Of a DNA stretch of 64,000 bases, positions 1 through 11,802 are shown piece by piece (position 1 is the stretch's first letter; each line of letters begins with the position of its first letter). The stretch is from assembly GCF_025665335.1 (NCBI RefSeq), contig NZ_CP106869.1, positions 2,630,501 to 2,694,500 of the forward strand. The letters run 5' to 3'. The notes beneath the pieces were generated by a model. That model saw only the letters and a program-made list of their open reading frames with translations, was not told the origin of the DNA and did no database searches. This DNA comes from Xanthomonas sp. AM6 (GTDB lineage: Bacteria > Pseudomonadota > Gammaproteobacteria > Xanthomonadales > Xanthomonadaceae). The translations under genes and the position numbers were made by a program.

Positions 1-259
1 CAGTTCAAGGAACTCCAGCGCCTCGTTGAGCCCGTCGAGCACGCTGGCGATGCCGCCGACGGTCTTCTCCAGGTTGGCGCGTTCGCGGCCCAGGCCCTGG
101 GCGCGCTCGGGGTCGTTCCAGACGTCGGGGCTTTCCAGCTCCCGGGTGACTTCCTCTAGGCGTTCCTTCTTGACGTCGTAGTCAAAGAAACCCCCGAAGC
201 GACAGCACCCGATCGGACAGATCGGCGATGCGGTGGCGGATGGGATTGAGTTCGATCAT
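1..259 (-). CDS. prfB: Peptide chain release factor 2 (RF2), N-terminal part, cut by window edge
   Basis: RF2 recognises UGA and UAA stop codons and triggers peptide release on the ribosome. The ATG at 259 opens a 25-codon frame (starting MIELNPIRHRIADL) that ends at an in-frame TGA at 184–182. After a +1 shift the frame continues DYDVKKERLEEV and then SPDVWNDPERAQ, matching the start of gamma-proteobacterial RF2 almost residue for residue, and runs off the window at base 1. Only about 85 codons are present; the GGQ and SPF regions lie outside. A TAGAAT sequence at 292–287 is a possible -10 element. In the rpf cluster prfB sits beside rpfD, as here. The identity is secure. Confidence 0.95.
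181..196 (-). promoter_or_regulatory. prfB: Programmed +1 ribosomal frameshift site of prfB
   Basis: Read on the minus strand the site is CGG GGG TTT CTT TGA C. It has the three classic parts of the RF2 autoregulatory site: an internal Shine-Dalgarno-like GGGGG (195–191), the slippery CTT codon (187–185) and an in-frame UGA followed by C (184–181). When RF2 is scarce, the UGA is read slowly, the leucine tRNA slips forward by one base, and translation continues with GAC. This is direct sequence evidence plus the well-known RF2 mechanism. Confidence 0.93.
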
Positions 260-353
260 GGTGGCATTCCGGCAAACAAGAGCGCGATTCTAGCAATTCC
301 GGCCGCCGCGCCACAGCGCGCGCCGCCCTTCCGGCGCGGACGGCACGCCGAAT

Positions 354-1256
354 TCACTCGGCGAGCGGCGCCGCCTCACCCTCCCCGGCCGCCGCGCGCA
401 GGGCGGCGCGGTAGCGGCGACTGCACGGCACATGGCTGCCGTCGCGCAGGTGCACGCGGGCCTCGCCGGCGTCCAGCGGCTCGATCGAGACCACGCACGC
501 CAGGTTGACCATGTAGCTGCGGTGGATGCGCACGAACCGCGCCGGATCGAGCCTGGCCTCGATCGCGGCCATCGTGCTGCGCAGCGGGTAGTCGTGGCCG
601 CGCACGCGCAGGTTGACGTAGTTGCCCGAGGCCTGCAGCCATTCGATGTCGGCGGCGGCGACCAGGAACTCGCGGCCGAGCTTGCGTACCAGGAAGCGCT
701 CCGGGCGCTCCAGCGGCTCCACCGGCGGGCCTTCGTCGGGCGCGCCGAGCAGGGCTGCCTCGCCCTGCCAGCGGCGCAGCAGGAAACGGTACATCTCCAC
801 GCACAGCAGCATCGAGGCCAGACTGCGCACGTCCTTCAGGTATTCGTAGGCCAGCCCCTGCGGCCACGGCCCGAAGTCGTAGTGCAGGCCCTGCAGGCGG
901 TACACCGCGCTGCGGATCGCGACCATGCCCAGCACGTGCAGCACCGACAGCGCGACGCTGCCCAGCAGGTAGGCCGGCAGCCGGCGCCGCCAGTTGTCCC
1001 AATGCAGCGGACAGTGCCGGGTCAGCAGCACCAGCAGCGGCACGATCAACAGGAACACCAGGCCGCTGGACCATTCCCACAAGGCCGGCTCCCAGGCGGC
1101 GAAATGCAGCCCGGTGCGGCGGATGTCGATCAGTACGGTGATGCTGTTGGCGATGCCGTTGACCAGGGTGAGCGCGACCCAGAAGCCGATCTCGAAGCTG
1201 CGGCGCCACGGCAGGAAACGGGAATAGACGCTGGTGGCGGGTGCGGGTTCGGACAT
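354..1256 (-). CDS. rpfD: Membrane-anchored LytTR DNA-binding regulator (RpfD-like)
   Basis: Predicted 300-residue regulator. The N-terminal half carries about four hydrophobic segments (roughly residues 22–44, 62–79, 94–115 and 140–160). The C-terminal part (about 187–283) is a LytTR DNA-binding domain with the typical FVRIHRSYMVNL signature. There is no receiver domain, so it is not a standard response regulator. The frame is open further upstream to 1397, but those codons encode SRLKSLPQ-type peptide from a REP element, so I start at ATG 1256 (MSEPAPATS); ATG 1265 is also possible. Its position beside prfB and upstream of rpfI matches rpfD of the Xanthomonas rpf cluster; the name is assigned from that context and the LytTR domain. 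Confidence 0.8.
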   Translation of the reverse strand: MSEPAPATSVYSRFLPWRRSFEIGFWVALTLVNGIANSITVLIDIRRTGLHFAAWEPALWEWSSGLVFLLIVPLLVLLTRHCPLHWDNWRRRLPAYLLGSVALSVLHVLGMVAIRSAVYRLQGLHYDFGPWPQGLAYEYLKDVRSLASMLLCVEMYRFLLRRWQGEAALLGAPDEGPPVEPLERPERFLVRKLGREFLVAAADIEWLQASGNYVNLRVRGHDYPLRSTMAAIEARLDPARFVRIHRSYMVNLACVVSIEPLDAGEARVHLRDGSHVPCSRRYRAALRAAAGEGEAAPLAE

Positions 1257-1624
1257 GCCGCGCATCTTAGCGGCAGCGGGTGCGGGCGCCACGCCGGCAG
1301 GGCGATTGCGGCCCTCCCGAAGTCCAGTCGCGCCCCCTTGTGGGAGCGACTTCAGTCGCGACGCATGAGGCCCACTGCGAACCGCCACTCCCGACACCGG
1401 CGCCTTGCATCTGCAGGGGCGCCAGCGCCGCCGGGCGGGCTCCGTGCTGCCGATGCGCCTGTGGCCAAGGCGAGAGCGCGGTGTGCGGAGGGGACATCAG
1501 GCCATCGGTGGCGACCGGCCGCCCCGGTACCGTCCATGATGATTGGAAAGCCCCAGGGCCATCGTCGATGACGAACGGATAGAGAAGCGCGCCCGACCGC
1601 TTGCGGCGGCCGGACGCAGCGGCC
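1257..1624. other. Intergenic region between rpfI and rpfD
   Basis: No gene is supported here. The region holds a single REP-type palindrome at about 1339–1362 (GGAGCGACTTCAGTCGCGAC) and otherwise GC-rich sequence. Short open frames on both strands lack ribosome binding sites and do not resemble proteins. Confidence 0.6.
1339..1362 (+). repeat. Single REP palindrome
   Basis: Contains the GCGACT-TC-AGTCGC stem seen in the large REP arrays of this window, preceded by TGTGGGA, a variant of the usual TGTAGGA head. It lies just upstream of rpfD and shows that the upstream extension of that frame is not coding. Confidence 0.8.
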
Positions 1625-4561
1625 TCAGCGCACCTCGAACTCGCCGACCAGGATGGTGTCCTTGCGGTCCTTCAGCCGCAGCGTCACCTGCTGGTCGCGC
1701 TGCGCGGCGGTCCCCCAGCCGGTGCTCAGCTGCAGGTGCAAGGTGGTGGCGCCGGTGACCAGCGGCTGGCGGTCGCCGAAGAAATTGGCCTCCACCTTGT
1801 ACTTGCCCGGCTTGGCCCGGCGCAGCGAGAACTCTTCCGGCCCGTAGCCGCCGGTGAAGTCCTGCGACAGCTGCCCGCCCTGGTACGTGGAGCGGTGCGC
1901 GTAGTAGCAGCGCTCGCCGTTGGGATCGGTCACCCACAGGTCCATGTCGCTGTTGTCGCTGTCCCAGTTCAGCACCACGCGCAGGTCCAGCGGCAGGTTG
2001 CGCAGCAGGCGCGGATCGACGAAACCGGTCTGCAGCGGGTGCGGCGCGCGCGCCACGATCGCGTTCAACTCGTTCAGTGCGATCAGCGCCACGCCGTCGA
2101 AGCGCGGATCCCAGTCGCGCGCGACCACCTGGTACAGCTGTTCGATCGCGGCCTGTTCGTTGCCCGCCGCGGCCTGGGCCAGGCCCAGGTCGCGGAAGCT
2201 CTGCGGCTCCTCCTCGCCCAGCCGCAGCACCTGCTCGAACACCGGCACCGCCAGGTCCGCCCTGCCCGCCTGCAGCAACCGGTAGCCGAGCACGCGCAGC
2301 ACGTGGCGGTTCTCCAGCTGCAGCTCGGCCAGGTTGGACAGCACGCGCAGCGCCAGGTCGCGCTGGCCGCGTTCGAACAGCACGTCGGCCACGTCCAGGT
2401 AGAACGCCACGCTGCCGGCATGCGCGGCGCGCTCGCTCAGGTACAGCGGATAGACCGTGTCCGGCGCGGCCGCGCGCAGGCGCCGGGCGTACGGCGAATC
2501 CGGCTGCCAGGGCTGCAAGGCCAGCGAGATCGTGGGGGGCGCGCGCCTGCCGGCGCGGTCGGCGGCATCCGCCGCGGGCGCTGCCGATGCCGCGACCGCG
2601 CCTCTGACGACCACCGCCTCCAGCGCAGCAGATTCTGCCGCCTGCATCGGCGCGGCGGGTGCCGGGGACGGCGCCATGGCCATCGCCGGCATCGGCCGCG
2701 AAACCTCGTCCCGCCGCTGCCGGCGGGCAGCGTCCTCCTCGCCTTGCGGCTGGGCCTGCGGCGGCGCGCTCTTCGGGAACGCGCGCTGCCACCAGGCGAT
2801 GCGCTGCGCGAACTCCTCGGCGACGCGATCGATGCGCTGCTTGCGCTGCTCGCCTTGTTCCTGCTGGCGCTGCGCCTGCGCGCGCGCGACCGCCTCGCGC
2901 AACGCCGGCGGCGGCGCGATGTCGTAGCGCACGTAGTCCTCGACGTTCTCCAGCACCAGCAGCGAGGTATCGGCGCTGACCAGGCCGAAGCGGCTGGCCA
3001 GCTGCTGGCGGCGCGCGGCATCGCCGAGCGGATCGGCGGCCAGGCTGCGCAGCATGGCCCGCGCCCAGGCGCCGGGCACCAGGTCGCCGGGCACCTCGCT
3101 GGCGCCGCGCAATGCGATGCGCAGGCGGCGCGTGCTGGCGGCGGTGGCGATCTCCAGCTGCAGCGTCGCGTCGTCGGCGAGCAGCCGCCCTGCGACGCGC
3201 AGGTAGCCGTCGTCGGCATGGCGCGAGTCGGCGACCAGGTCCGCGACCTTGTCGCCGCTCAACGCGACCAGTTCGCCGCCACGCTGCAGCAGCCGTTCGC
3301 TCGCCTGCGGCACGCCCTGCGTGCCATGCAACTCGATCAGGCGTCCGCCGCGCGCTTCCGCCGACGCGGCCAGGCGCGCGGCATCGGCGTGCATGCCGGC
3401 CGAATCGATCGCGTACAGGCGCTGGCCCGGCGCCAGCGCCGGCAGCGTTTGCGCGCCGTAGTTGCCGAGGCCGTCGCTGAACAACAGGTACTCCTGGATC
3501 TCCGCCGCCGGCCGCCAATCTCCCAGCGCGCTGGCGCCATCGGGCTGCAGCTGCTGCAGCGCGGCCTTCAGGGCGCTCCAGTCGCCGCCGCGGACCTGGA
3601 AGCGCCGCGGCGCCTCGGCGCGGTCGCGCAGCACCAGCAGATCCACCTGCGCGTTGTCGACCGCGGCGAAATAGCGCTGCAGCAAGGCCAGCTCGGCGGG
3701 AATGTCGCGTTGCCGTGCCGAGCCGGAGGCGTCCCACAGCAGGCCGATGCGCTGCGGCAGCGGGCGCGCGCCATGCAGATCGGCGATCGGTACCAGCGCC
3801 TGGAAATAGCGCTGGCCATCGTGGCTGCCCGCGGCGACGCGCGGTTCGCCGGCCGCGCGCAACGGCAGCGACAGCTCCGTCGGCAGCTGCGCCGGCGTGC
3901 CCGACCACGATGCCGCGTAGCCGCCGGGCGTCGGTTGCAGACGCAGGCCGGCAGGCAGCCCCGCGGTATCGACCGGCGCGGCCTGCGTGCTCAATTGCAG
4001 GCGCAGCGTCTGGGCGCCGGCCGCATAGCCCAGCGGCAGCCGCCACTGCCAGCCGGCCGCGGTCCGCGCCAGCGATTCGCGATAGACCAGGCGCACGCGG
4101 CGGCTGCCGTGCGCGGGGAGCGGATACAACCGCAGCTGGAACTGGTTGCCGGCGGTCTGCTCGACCAGGCCAGGGTCCACGCCACGCCGCTCGATCGCCT
4201 CGAACACCTGGCGTCCGCGCGCCTTCGGCACCGGCACCGCATCGCGCATCCGTCCGTCGACGTCCAGCGCGAAACCGCTGATCTGCTGCCCGTCGCGCAG
4301 CGGGAACGCCAGTTGCCCTTCCAGCACCCGTGCGTTGGGGTTGAAGAACACCAGCTCCACCGTGGTCTCGGCCAGGCCCGCCGCGGCATGCGCGCTCACC
4401 GTCGCCGAGCGCAGTTCGACCGGGCGCTCGCCCCGCTCGGTGTGCAGCAGCGGTGCGACGAGGTGCCGCTGTGGCGCGGACTGTGCCCGGACCGGCAGGC
4501 AGATCGCCGGCAATAGCGACAGCAACAACAAGCACAGGCCTTTGCGCGCGACGTACGGCAT
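1625..4561 (-). CDS. rpfI: Secreted VIT / von Willebrand A / DUF2135 protein (RpfI-like)
   Basis: Predicted 978-residue exported protein. Residues 1–26 form a signal peptide ending in PVRAQ. A VIT (vault protein inter-alpha-trypsin) domain follows at about 50–170 (FFNPNARVLEGQLAFPLRDG), then a vWA-like region at about 265–400 with FSDG near 360, an Ala/Pro-rich low-complexity stretch near 610–680, TPR-like helices near 725–830, and a C-terminal DUF2135 domain (LRVVLNWDSDNSDMDLWV). Such proteins usually act at the cell surface or in the periplasm in binding. A good ribosome binding site (GGAG, 6 bases before ATG) supports the start. Its place between rpfD and recJ matches rpfI of X. campestris; the symbol rests on that context, and its biochemical role is unknown. 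Confidence 0.75.
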   Translation of the reverse strand: MPYVARKGLCLLLLSLLPAICLPVRAQSAPQRHLVAPLLHTERGERPVELRSATVSAHAAAGLAETTVELVFFNPNARVLEGQLAFPLRDGQQISGFALDVDGRMRDAVPVPKARGRQVFEAIERRGVDPGLVEQTAGNQFQLRLYPLPAHGSRRVRLVYRESLARTAAGWQWRLPLGYAAGAQTLRLQLSTQAAPVDTAGLPAGLRLQPTPGGYAASWSGTPAQLPTELSLPLRAAGEPRVAAGSHDGQRYFQALVPIADLHGARPLPQRIGLLWDASGSARQRDIPAELALLQRYFAAVDNAQVDLLVLRDRAEAPRRFQVRGGDWSALKAALQQLQPDGASALGDWRPAAEIQEYLLFSDGLGNYGAQTLPALAPGQRLYAIDSAGMHADAARLAASAEARGGRLIELHGTQGVPQASERLLQRGGELVALSGDKVADLVADSRHADDGYLRVAGRLLADDATLQLEIATAASTRRLRIALRGASEVPGDLVPGAWARAMLRSLAADPLGDAARRQQLASRFGLVSADTSLLVLENVEDYVRYDIAPPPALREAVARAQAQRQQEQGEQRKQRIDRVAEEFAQRIAWWQRAFPKSAPPQAQPQGEEDAARRQRRDEVSRPMPAMAMAPSPAPAAPMQAAESAALEAVVVRGAVAASAAPAADAADRAGRRAPPTISLALQPWQPDSPYARRLRAAAPDTVYPLYLSERAAHAGSVAFYLDVADVLFERGQRDLALRVLSNLAELQLENRHVLRVLGYRLLQAGRADLAVPVFEQVLRLGEEEPQSFRDLGLAQAAAGNEQAAIEQLYQVVARDWDPRFDGVALIALNELNAIVARAPHPLQTGFVDPRLLRNLPLDLRVVLNWDSDNSDMDLWVTDPNGERCYYAHRSTYQGGQLSQDFTGGYGPEEFSLRRAKPGKYKVEANFFGDRQPLVTGATTLHLQLSTGWGTAAQRDQQVTLRLKDRKDTILVGEFEVR

Positions 4562-4982
4562 GGATCACTCCTTGATGGGACGGTACTGGTTGAACGTGCG
4601 GCGTGGCGCTGCGGGGTTATCCCAATCTTTCGCGCGGCGAGCTCCTGGGAGAGAACGAATTCGTGCACCCGACTCACCCTCACCCCAACCCCTTTCCCGA
4701 TGGGAGAAAGCTAAAGCGGCGCTGCTGTTCCTTCTCCCCCTCGGGACCACGGTCCCTTTCGAGGGGCGAAGGTGCCCCGCAGGGGCGGATGAGGGTACGC
4801 ACGCCGCCGACTGCTGCAACCGTGCGCATGGCCCTACCCTCACCCCAACCCCCTCTCCCGGTGGCAAAGGGGCTAGAGCAGCGCTGTTCCTTCCCTTTGC
4901 CGCAGAGGTCGGATGTCGCTCGCCGTCGGGCCGATCCCGATACGGAGAGCACCCCCTTTCCATTTAACGGTGGAGTGCTCGG
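4562..4982. repeat. Intergenic region with two copies of a 'ctcaccccaaccc' repeat
   Basis: Two direct, imperfect copies of a repeat start CCCTCACCCCAACCCC at about 4677 and 4833. Each is followed by a CCCGATGGGAGAAAG or CCCGGTGGCAAAGG half that can pair back as a hairpin, then by a GCTGTTCCTTC stretch. The family is frequent between genes in Xanthomonas. No gene, promoter or terminator is otherwise clear. Confidence 0.65.
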
Positions 4983-6713
4983 TCAGCCGCCCAGGCTCTG
5001 GCAGTGCTCCACCACCAGTTGCACCGCCCCGCCGCCGCGGTAGTCGTCGGCGACCAGGCGGTAGGCGATGTGCACGCGGCGGCCGGGTTCGCTGCCGCGC
5101 CAGCCGTTGAAGTGGATCGCGTTCAACGGGTCGCTGCGGCCGGCGCAGCGCAGGCTCAGCTTGAGGTGGCGCTCCTTCAGCACGCGCCACTGCAGCACTT
5201 CGAACTCGCCGTCGAACAGCGGCTCGGGGAAGCCCTGGCCCCACGGCCCGGCCAGGCGCAGGGCCTCGGCATGGCGATGGTCGAGCTCGTGCGGATCCAG
5301 CGCGCCGTCGCTGAGCAGTTCGGCCTGCAGCAGCGTCGCGTCCAGGCTGGCCAGCGCGTGTTCGCGGAACAGCTGTTCGAACTCGGCCAGCGCGTCGTGG
5401 CGCAGGCTCAGCCCGGCCGCCATCGCATGGCCGCCGAACTTCTCCATCAGCCCGGGCTGGCGCGCCTCCACCGCCGCCATCGCATCGCGGATATGGAAGC
5501 CGGGAATCGAGCGCGCCGAGCCGCGCAACTGGTCGCTGCCCGGTTCGGCCGGGGCGAAGGCGATCACCGGGCGGTGCAGCCGGTCCTTCATCTTCGAGGC
5601 GACCAGGCCGATCACGCCCGGATGCCATTGCGCATCGAACAGGCACACCGCCACCGGCGGCGCGTCGGGCGCGGCCAGCAACGCCCGCGCCACTGTGGCC
5701 TCGGCCTCGTCGGTCATCTGCTGCTGCACGGCGCGGCGCTCGCCGTTGATCTGCTCCAGGGTCGCTGCGATCTCGCGCGCCTGCTGCGGGTCGTCGCACA
5801 GCAACAGTTCGATGCCCAGCGCCATGTCCTCGAGCCGGCCGGCGGCGTTGAGCCGCGGCGCCAGCGCGAAGCCGATGTCGCTGGCGCTGAGCCGGGCCGG
5901 ATCGCGGCCGCTGGCCTCGATCAGGGCGCGCAGCCCGATGCAGCCGTCGCCGCGCTGCAGGCGGCGCAGCCCGGCCGCCACCAGCGCGCGGTTGTTGGCG
6001 TCCAGCGGCACCAGGTCGGCGACGGTGCCGACCGCGACCAGGTCCAGCAGCACGGTCAGGTCCGGCACCTGCGCTGCGAACGCGCCGCGCTCGCGCAGGT
6101 GCCGGCGCAAGGCCAGCAGCACGTAGAAGATCACGCCGACGCCGGCCAGCGCCTTGCTCGGGAACGCGTCGCCGGCCAGGTTCGGATCGACGATCGCGTC
6201 GGCCGGCGGCAAGACGCTGCCCGGCAGGTGGTGGTCGGTGACCAGCACCTGCCAGCCCAGCGCCTTAGCCGCGGCCACGCCGGCGTGGCAGGCGATGCCG
6301 TGGTCGACGGTGACCAGCAGGTCCGGCTGCAGCGGCGCCAGTTCGGCGACCAGCGCCGGCGACAGGCCGTAGCCATGCACCATGCGGTTCGGCACCGCGT
6401 GCAGCACCTGCGCGGCGCCGAGCAGGCGCAGCCCGCGCACCGCGACCGCGCAGGCGGTGGCGCCGTCGCAGTCGAAATCGCCGACCACCAGGATGCGCTT
6501 GCCCGCCGCGATCGCATCGGCCAGCAGCGCGACCGCCGCCGCGATGCCGCTCAGCGTTTCCGGCGGCAGCAGCTGCGCCAGCTTCGGCTGCGCCAGGCTG
6601 GCGTCGTGCGCGCCGCGCGCGGCGTAGATGCGGCGCAGCAGCGGCAGCACGCTGTCCGTCCACGGCCCGCCTTCGGCGGATGGCCGCCGGGCGATGCGCA
6701 GCGACGGGCTCAT
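4983..6713 (-). CDS. recJ: Single-stranded-DNA-specific exonuclease RecJ
   Basis: 5'-3' exonuclease acting in recombinational and mismatch repair, 576 residues as in the family. The DHH-family motifs are all visible: VVGDFDCDGAT near residue 75 (motif I), LLVTVDHGIA near 130, VTDHHLPG near 155 (DHH motif) and the C-terminal DHHA1 GGHAMAAGLSL motif near 435. The ATG overlaps the rpfE stop by four bases (ATGA), so the two genes are translationally coupled. The frame is open upstream, but that sequence is rpfE in another frame. Located in the rpf cluster as in X. campestris. Confidence 0.96.
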   Translation of the reverse strand: MSPSLRIARRPSAEGGPWTDSVLPLLRRIYAARGAHDASLAQPKLAQLLPPETLSGIAAAVALLADAIAAGKRILVVGDFDCDGATACAVAVRGLRLLGAAQVLHAVPNRMVHGYGLSPALVAELAPLQPDLLVTVDHGIACHAGVAAAKALGWQVLVTDHHLPGSVLPPADAIVDPNLAGDAFPSKALAGVGVIFYVLLALRRHLRERGAFAAQVPDLTVLLDLVAVGTVADLVPLDANNRALVAAGLRRLQRGDGCIGLRALIEASGRDPARLSASDIGFALAPRLNAAGRLEDMALGIELLLCDDPQQAREIAATLEQINGERRAVQQQMTDEAEATVARALLAAPDAPPVAVCLFDAQWHPGVIGLVASKMKDRLHRPVIAFAPAEPGSDQLRGSARSIPGFHIRDAMAAVEARQPGLMEKFGGHAMAAGLSLRHDALAEFEQLFREHALASLDATLLQAELLSDGALDPHELDHRHAEALRLAGPWGQGFPEPLFDGEFEVLQWRVLKERHLKLSLRCAGRSDPLNAIHFNGWRGSEPGRRVHIAYRLVADDYRGGGAVQLVVEHCQSLGG

Positions 6714-7630
6714 GCGTCCAGGCGCGGCAACGGCTGCCGCCAGAAACGCCAGCGCTGGCCGCGCGCGATGCGGAAGCGCGCGCCGTCCTCGAAATCCAGC
6801 AGCAACTGCTGCAGTTCGCCGCGGCGCAGCGCTTCGAGCAACGGTTGCATCACCTCGCCGACGAACTGCTCGGGCGCGCGCAACTGGCGCAGGTCGACCA
6901 GCGCATCCACCCGTGGCGCCTGCTCCGTGCCGATGCCGGCGGCCTGGGCCAGCGCGCGCAGCAGCGGTTCGCGGCTGCGTACCTGCGCATGCGTGGTGCC
7001 GACCGCGGCCGGCAGCGCGCCGCCGCCCCAGAACCACAGCGAGTTGATCGCCGGCTGTCCGCGCGCGGCGCGTTCGCGGTTCCAGGGATGCTGGTGCAGC
7101 ACGATCTGCGCTTCGGTCAGCAGCGCCCGCCAGCGGCGCGCGCCCTCGCCCTGCGGCAGGTGGTCGAACAGGTCGGCGCCGAGCACCTGCGCCGGCGCGG
7201 TGAACTCGGGCAGCGCGCTGCCCGGGTCCAGGCGCAGATACCAGCGGGTGGGTTCGGGCGCGTCCAGGGCCAGGCCGGCCTCGGCGAACGTGTCCTGCAG
7301 CGCGGGCAGCAGCGCGGCCAGGTCGGCGGCGTCGATCGCGAGCATGTCGCCATGCGCCATCAGCCGCGCGCCCTGCATGTCCGGCACCACGTAGGCCGGA
7401 TCGGCGCGCAACCACACGCCGTCGCCGGCGTCGCCGGCATCCAGTTGCCGGGTCAGTGCCGCCACCGGCCATTGCCCGGGCGGCAACGCGAAATGGCGGC
7501 GCAGTTGCGCTTCGGCGCCGGCATCCAGGCGCTCGCGCTCGGCGCGGCCGAGCGCCCGCGCCACCTCGCCGGTGAGCGCCGGCGCGGCCAGGCGGGCCCG
7601 CTCCGGCAACAGCAAGGTGGCGACGGCCAC
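6710..7630 (-). CDS. rpfE: RpfE, COG4255-type protein annotated as phosphoglycerate-mutase-like
   Basis: 306-residue cytosolic protein with no signal peptide or membrane segment. It resembles the Xanthomonas RpfE family, often labelled 'cofactor-independent phosphoglycerate mutase' although I see no clear iPGM catalytic motif; notable conserved-looking stretches are the AINSLWFWGGG segment near residue 195 and ALFADL-like LLPALQDTF near 105. rpfE mutations in X. campestris have mild effects on extracellular enzyme and polysaccharide production (established for the rpf cluster). Five bases or fewer separate it from greA, and its stop overlaps the recJ start, so it sits in the carA-to-recJ unit. 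True function unknown. Confidence 0.85.
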   Translation of the reverse strand: MAVATLLLPERARLAAPALTGEVARALGRAERERLDAGAEAQLRRHFALPPGQWPVAALTRQLDAGDAGDGVWLRADPAYVVPDMQGARLMAHGDMLAIDAADLAALLPALQDTFAEAGLALDAPEPTRWYLRLDPGSALPEFTAPAQVLGADLFDHLPQGEGARRWRALLTEAQIVLHQHPWNRERAARGQPAINSLWFWGGGALPAAVGTTHAQVRSREPLLRALAQAAGIGTEQAPRVDALVDLRQLRAPEQFVGEVMQPLLEALRRGELQQLLLDFEDGARFRIARGQRWRFWRQPLPRLDA

Positions 7631-7634
7631 GGCG

Positions 7635-8107
7635 TCAGCCGAGGTACTGGACGCTGACGATCTCGTACTCGCGGCGGCCGGCCGGCGCGTCGATGCTGAC
7701 GCTGTCGCCTTCCAGCTTGCCGATCAGCGCGCGCGCCAGCGGCGAGGAGATCGCGATCAGGCCCAGCTTGATGTCCGCCTCGAGGTCGCCGACCAGCTGG
7801 TAGCGCTTCTCTTCGTCGGTCTCCACGTCGGCCAGGGTCACGGTCGCGCCGAACACCACCTTGCTGCCGACCGCCAGCTTGCTGACGTCGATGACCTCGG
7901 CGTGCGACAGCTCGCTCTCCAGCTGCTTGATGCGGCCTTCGATGAAGCCCTGCTGCTCGCGCGCGGCGTGGTACTCGGCGTTTTCCTTCAGGTCGCCGTG
8001 CGCGCGCGCCTCGGCGATCGCGGCGATGACCTCCGGGCGCTTGACCGACTTCAGCTGGTCCAGTTCCTCGCGCAGCCGCTGCGCGCCTTGCATGGTGATC
8101 GGGGCTC

Positions 8108-8111
<4 letters not shown>
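7635..8111 (-). CDS. greA: Transcription elongation factor GreA
   Basis: 158-residue factor that stimulates transcript cleavage in backtracked RNA polymerase. The N-terminal coiled coil carries the acidic tip in [18 protein letters not shown], and the C-terminal FKBP-like domain ends [10 protein letters not shown]...[10 protein letters not shown]. The start is a GTG (8111–8109) giving [13 protein letters not shown], the same N-terminus as other Xanthomonas and Xylella GreA; it overlaps the carB stop by four bases (GTGA) with GGAAGC as ribosome binding site. An ATG lies six codons inside and would lose conserved residues. Confidence 0.95.
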
Positions 8112-11350
<3,239 letters not shown>

Positions 11351-11358
11351 GGGGATTC

Positions 11359-11802
11359 TCAGTAAAGTCGGTCCTGCCACGCCGCGGGGGCGCGCCAGGT
11401 GATCTGGTCGGACGATCGGGCGTCGATCGCACCATGGTCGACCGCGGCGCGAACCTCGCGCTGCATCGCGGCCCAGCTGGGAGCGGCGGCGCCGATGCGC
11501 GCGCCGATCCGGTTGTTGTGGGCGTCCATCGCCCGGCTCGCGTTGCCGCGCCCGTCGCGCTCCATCGCCGCCGTCACCCAGTCCACGCAGCGCGGCGACA
11601 GGGTGTAGGCGACGATGGCGCTGGCCAGGCTGTGGCGGTACGCATCGGCCGGGCCGTTGCGTCCACCCGGCAGGCCGGCGCCGAGCCACTGCGCATAGAC
11701 CGCGACCAGCACGAACAGCGGATACGCCGCCAGCACCAGCAACGCCAATGCGCCCCGCCGCCAACGGCGCGGGCGCAGCGGCGATGCCGGCGCGGCGTGC
11801 AT
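11359..11802 (-). CDS. Small membrane/exported protein encoded between carA and carB
   Basis: 147 residues. An N-terminal basic stretch (RPRRWRRG) is followed by one hydrophobic segment at about 17–40, so it is either anchored in the inner membrane or exported. The rest ([19 protein letters not shown] near 55, and [13 protein letters not shown] near 93) resembles the DUF6973-type 'DAxRHxxA...DxxNNxxG' proteins; the conserved His, Asn and Asp look functional, but the activity is unknown. Its ATG overlaps the carA stop by one base (TGATG), and it ends 8 bases before carB, so it must be co-translated with the carbamoyl-phosphate synthase subunits. Confidence 0.8.
   Translation of the reverse strand: MHAAPASPLRPRRWRRGALALLVLAAYPLFVLVAVYAQWLGAGLPGGRNGPADAYRHSLASAIVAYTLSPRCVDWVTAAMERDGRGNASRAMDAHNNRIGARIGAAAPSWAAMQREVRAAVDHGAIDARSSDQITWRAPAAWQDRLY

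Noticed and set aside
1601-4516. Long plus-strand open frame antisense to rpfI
   Set aside because: It mirrors the GC-rich codon structure of rpfI, is full of Arg/Ala/His/Gln runs, and has no ribosome binding site or family resemblance.
5004-7394. Long plus-strand open frame antisense to recJ/rpfE
   Set aside because: Same artefact of high-GC third positions; the minus strand carries clear RecJ and RpfE motifs.
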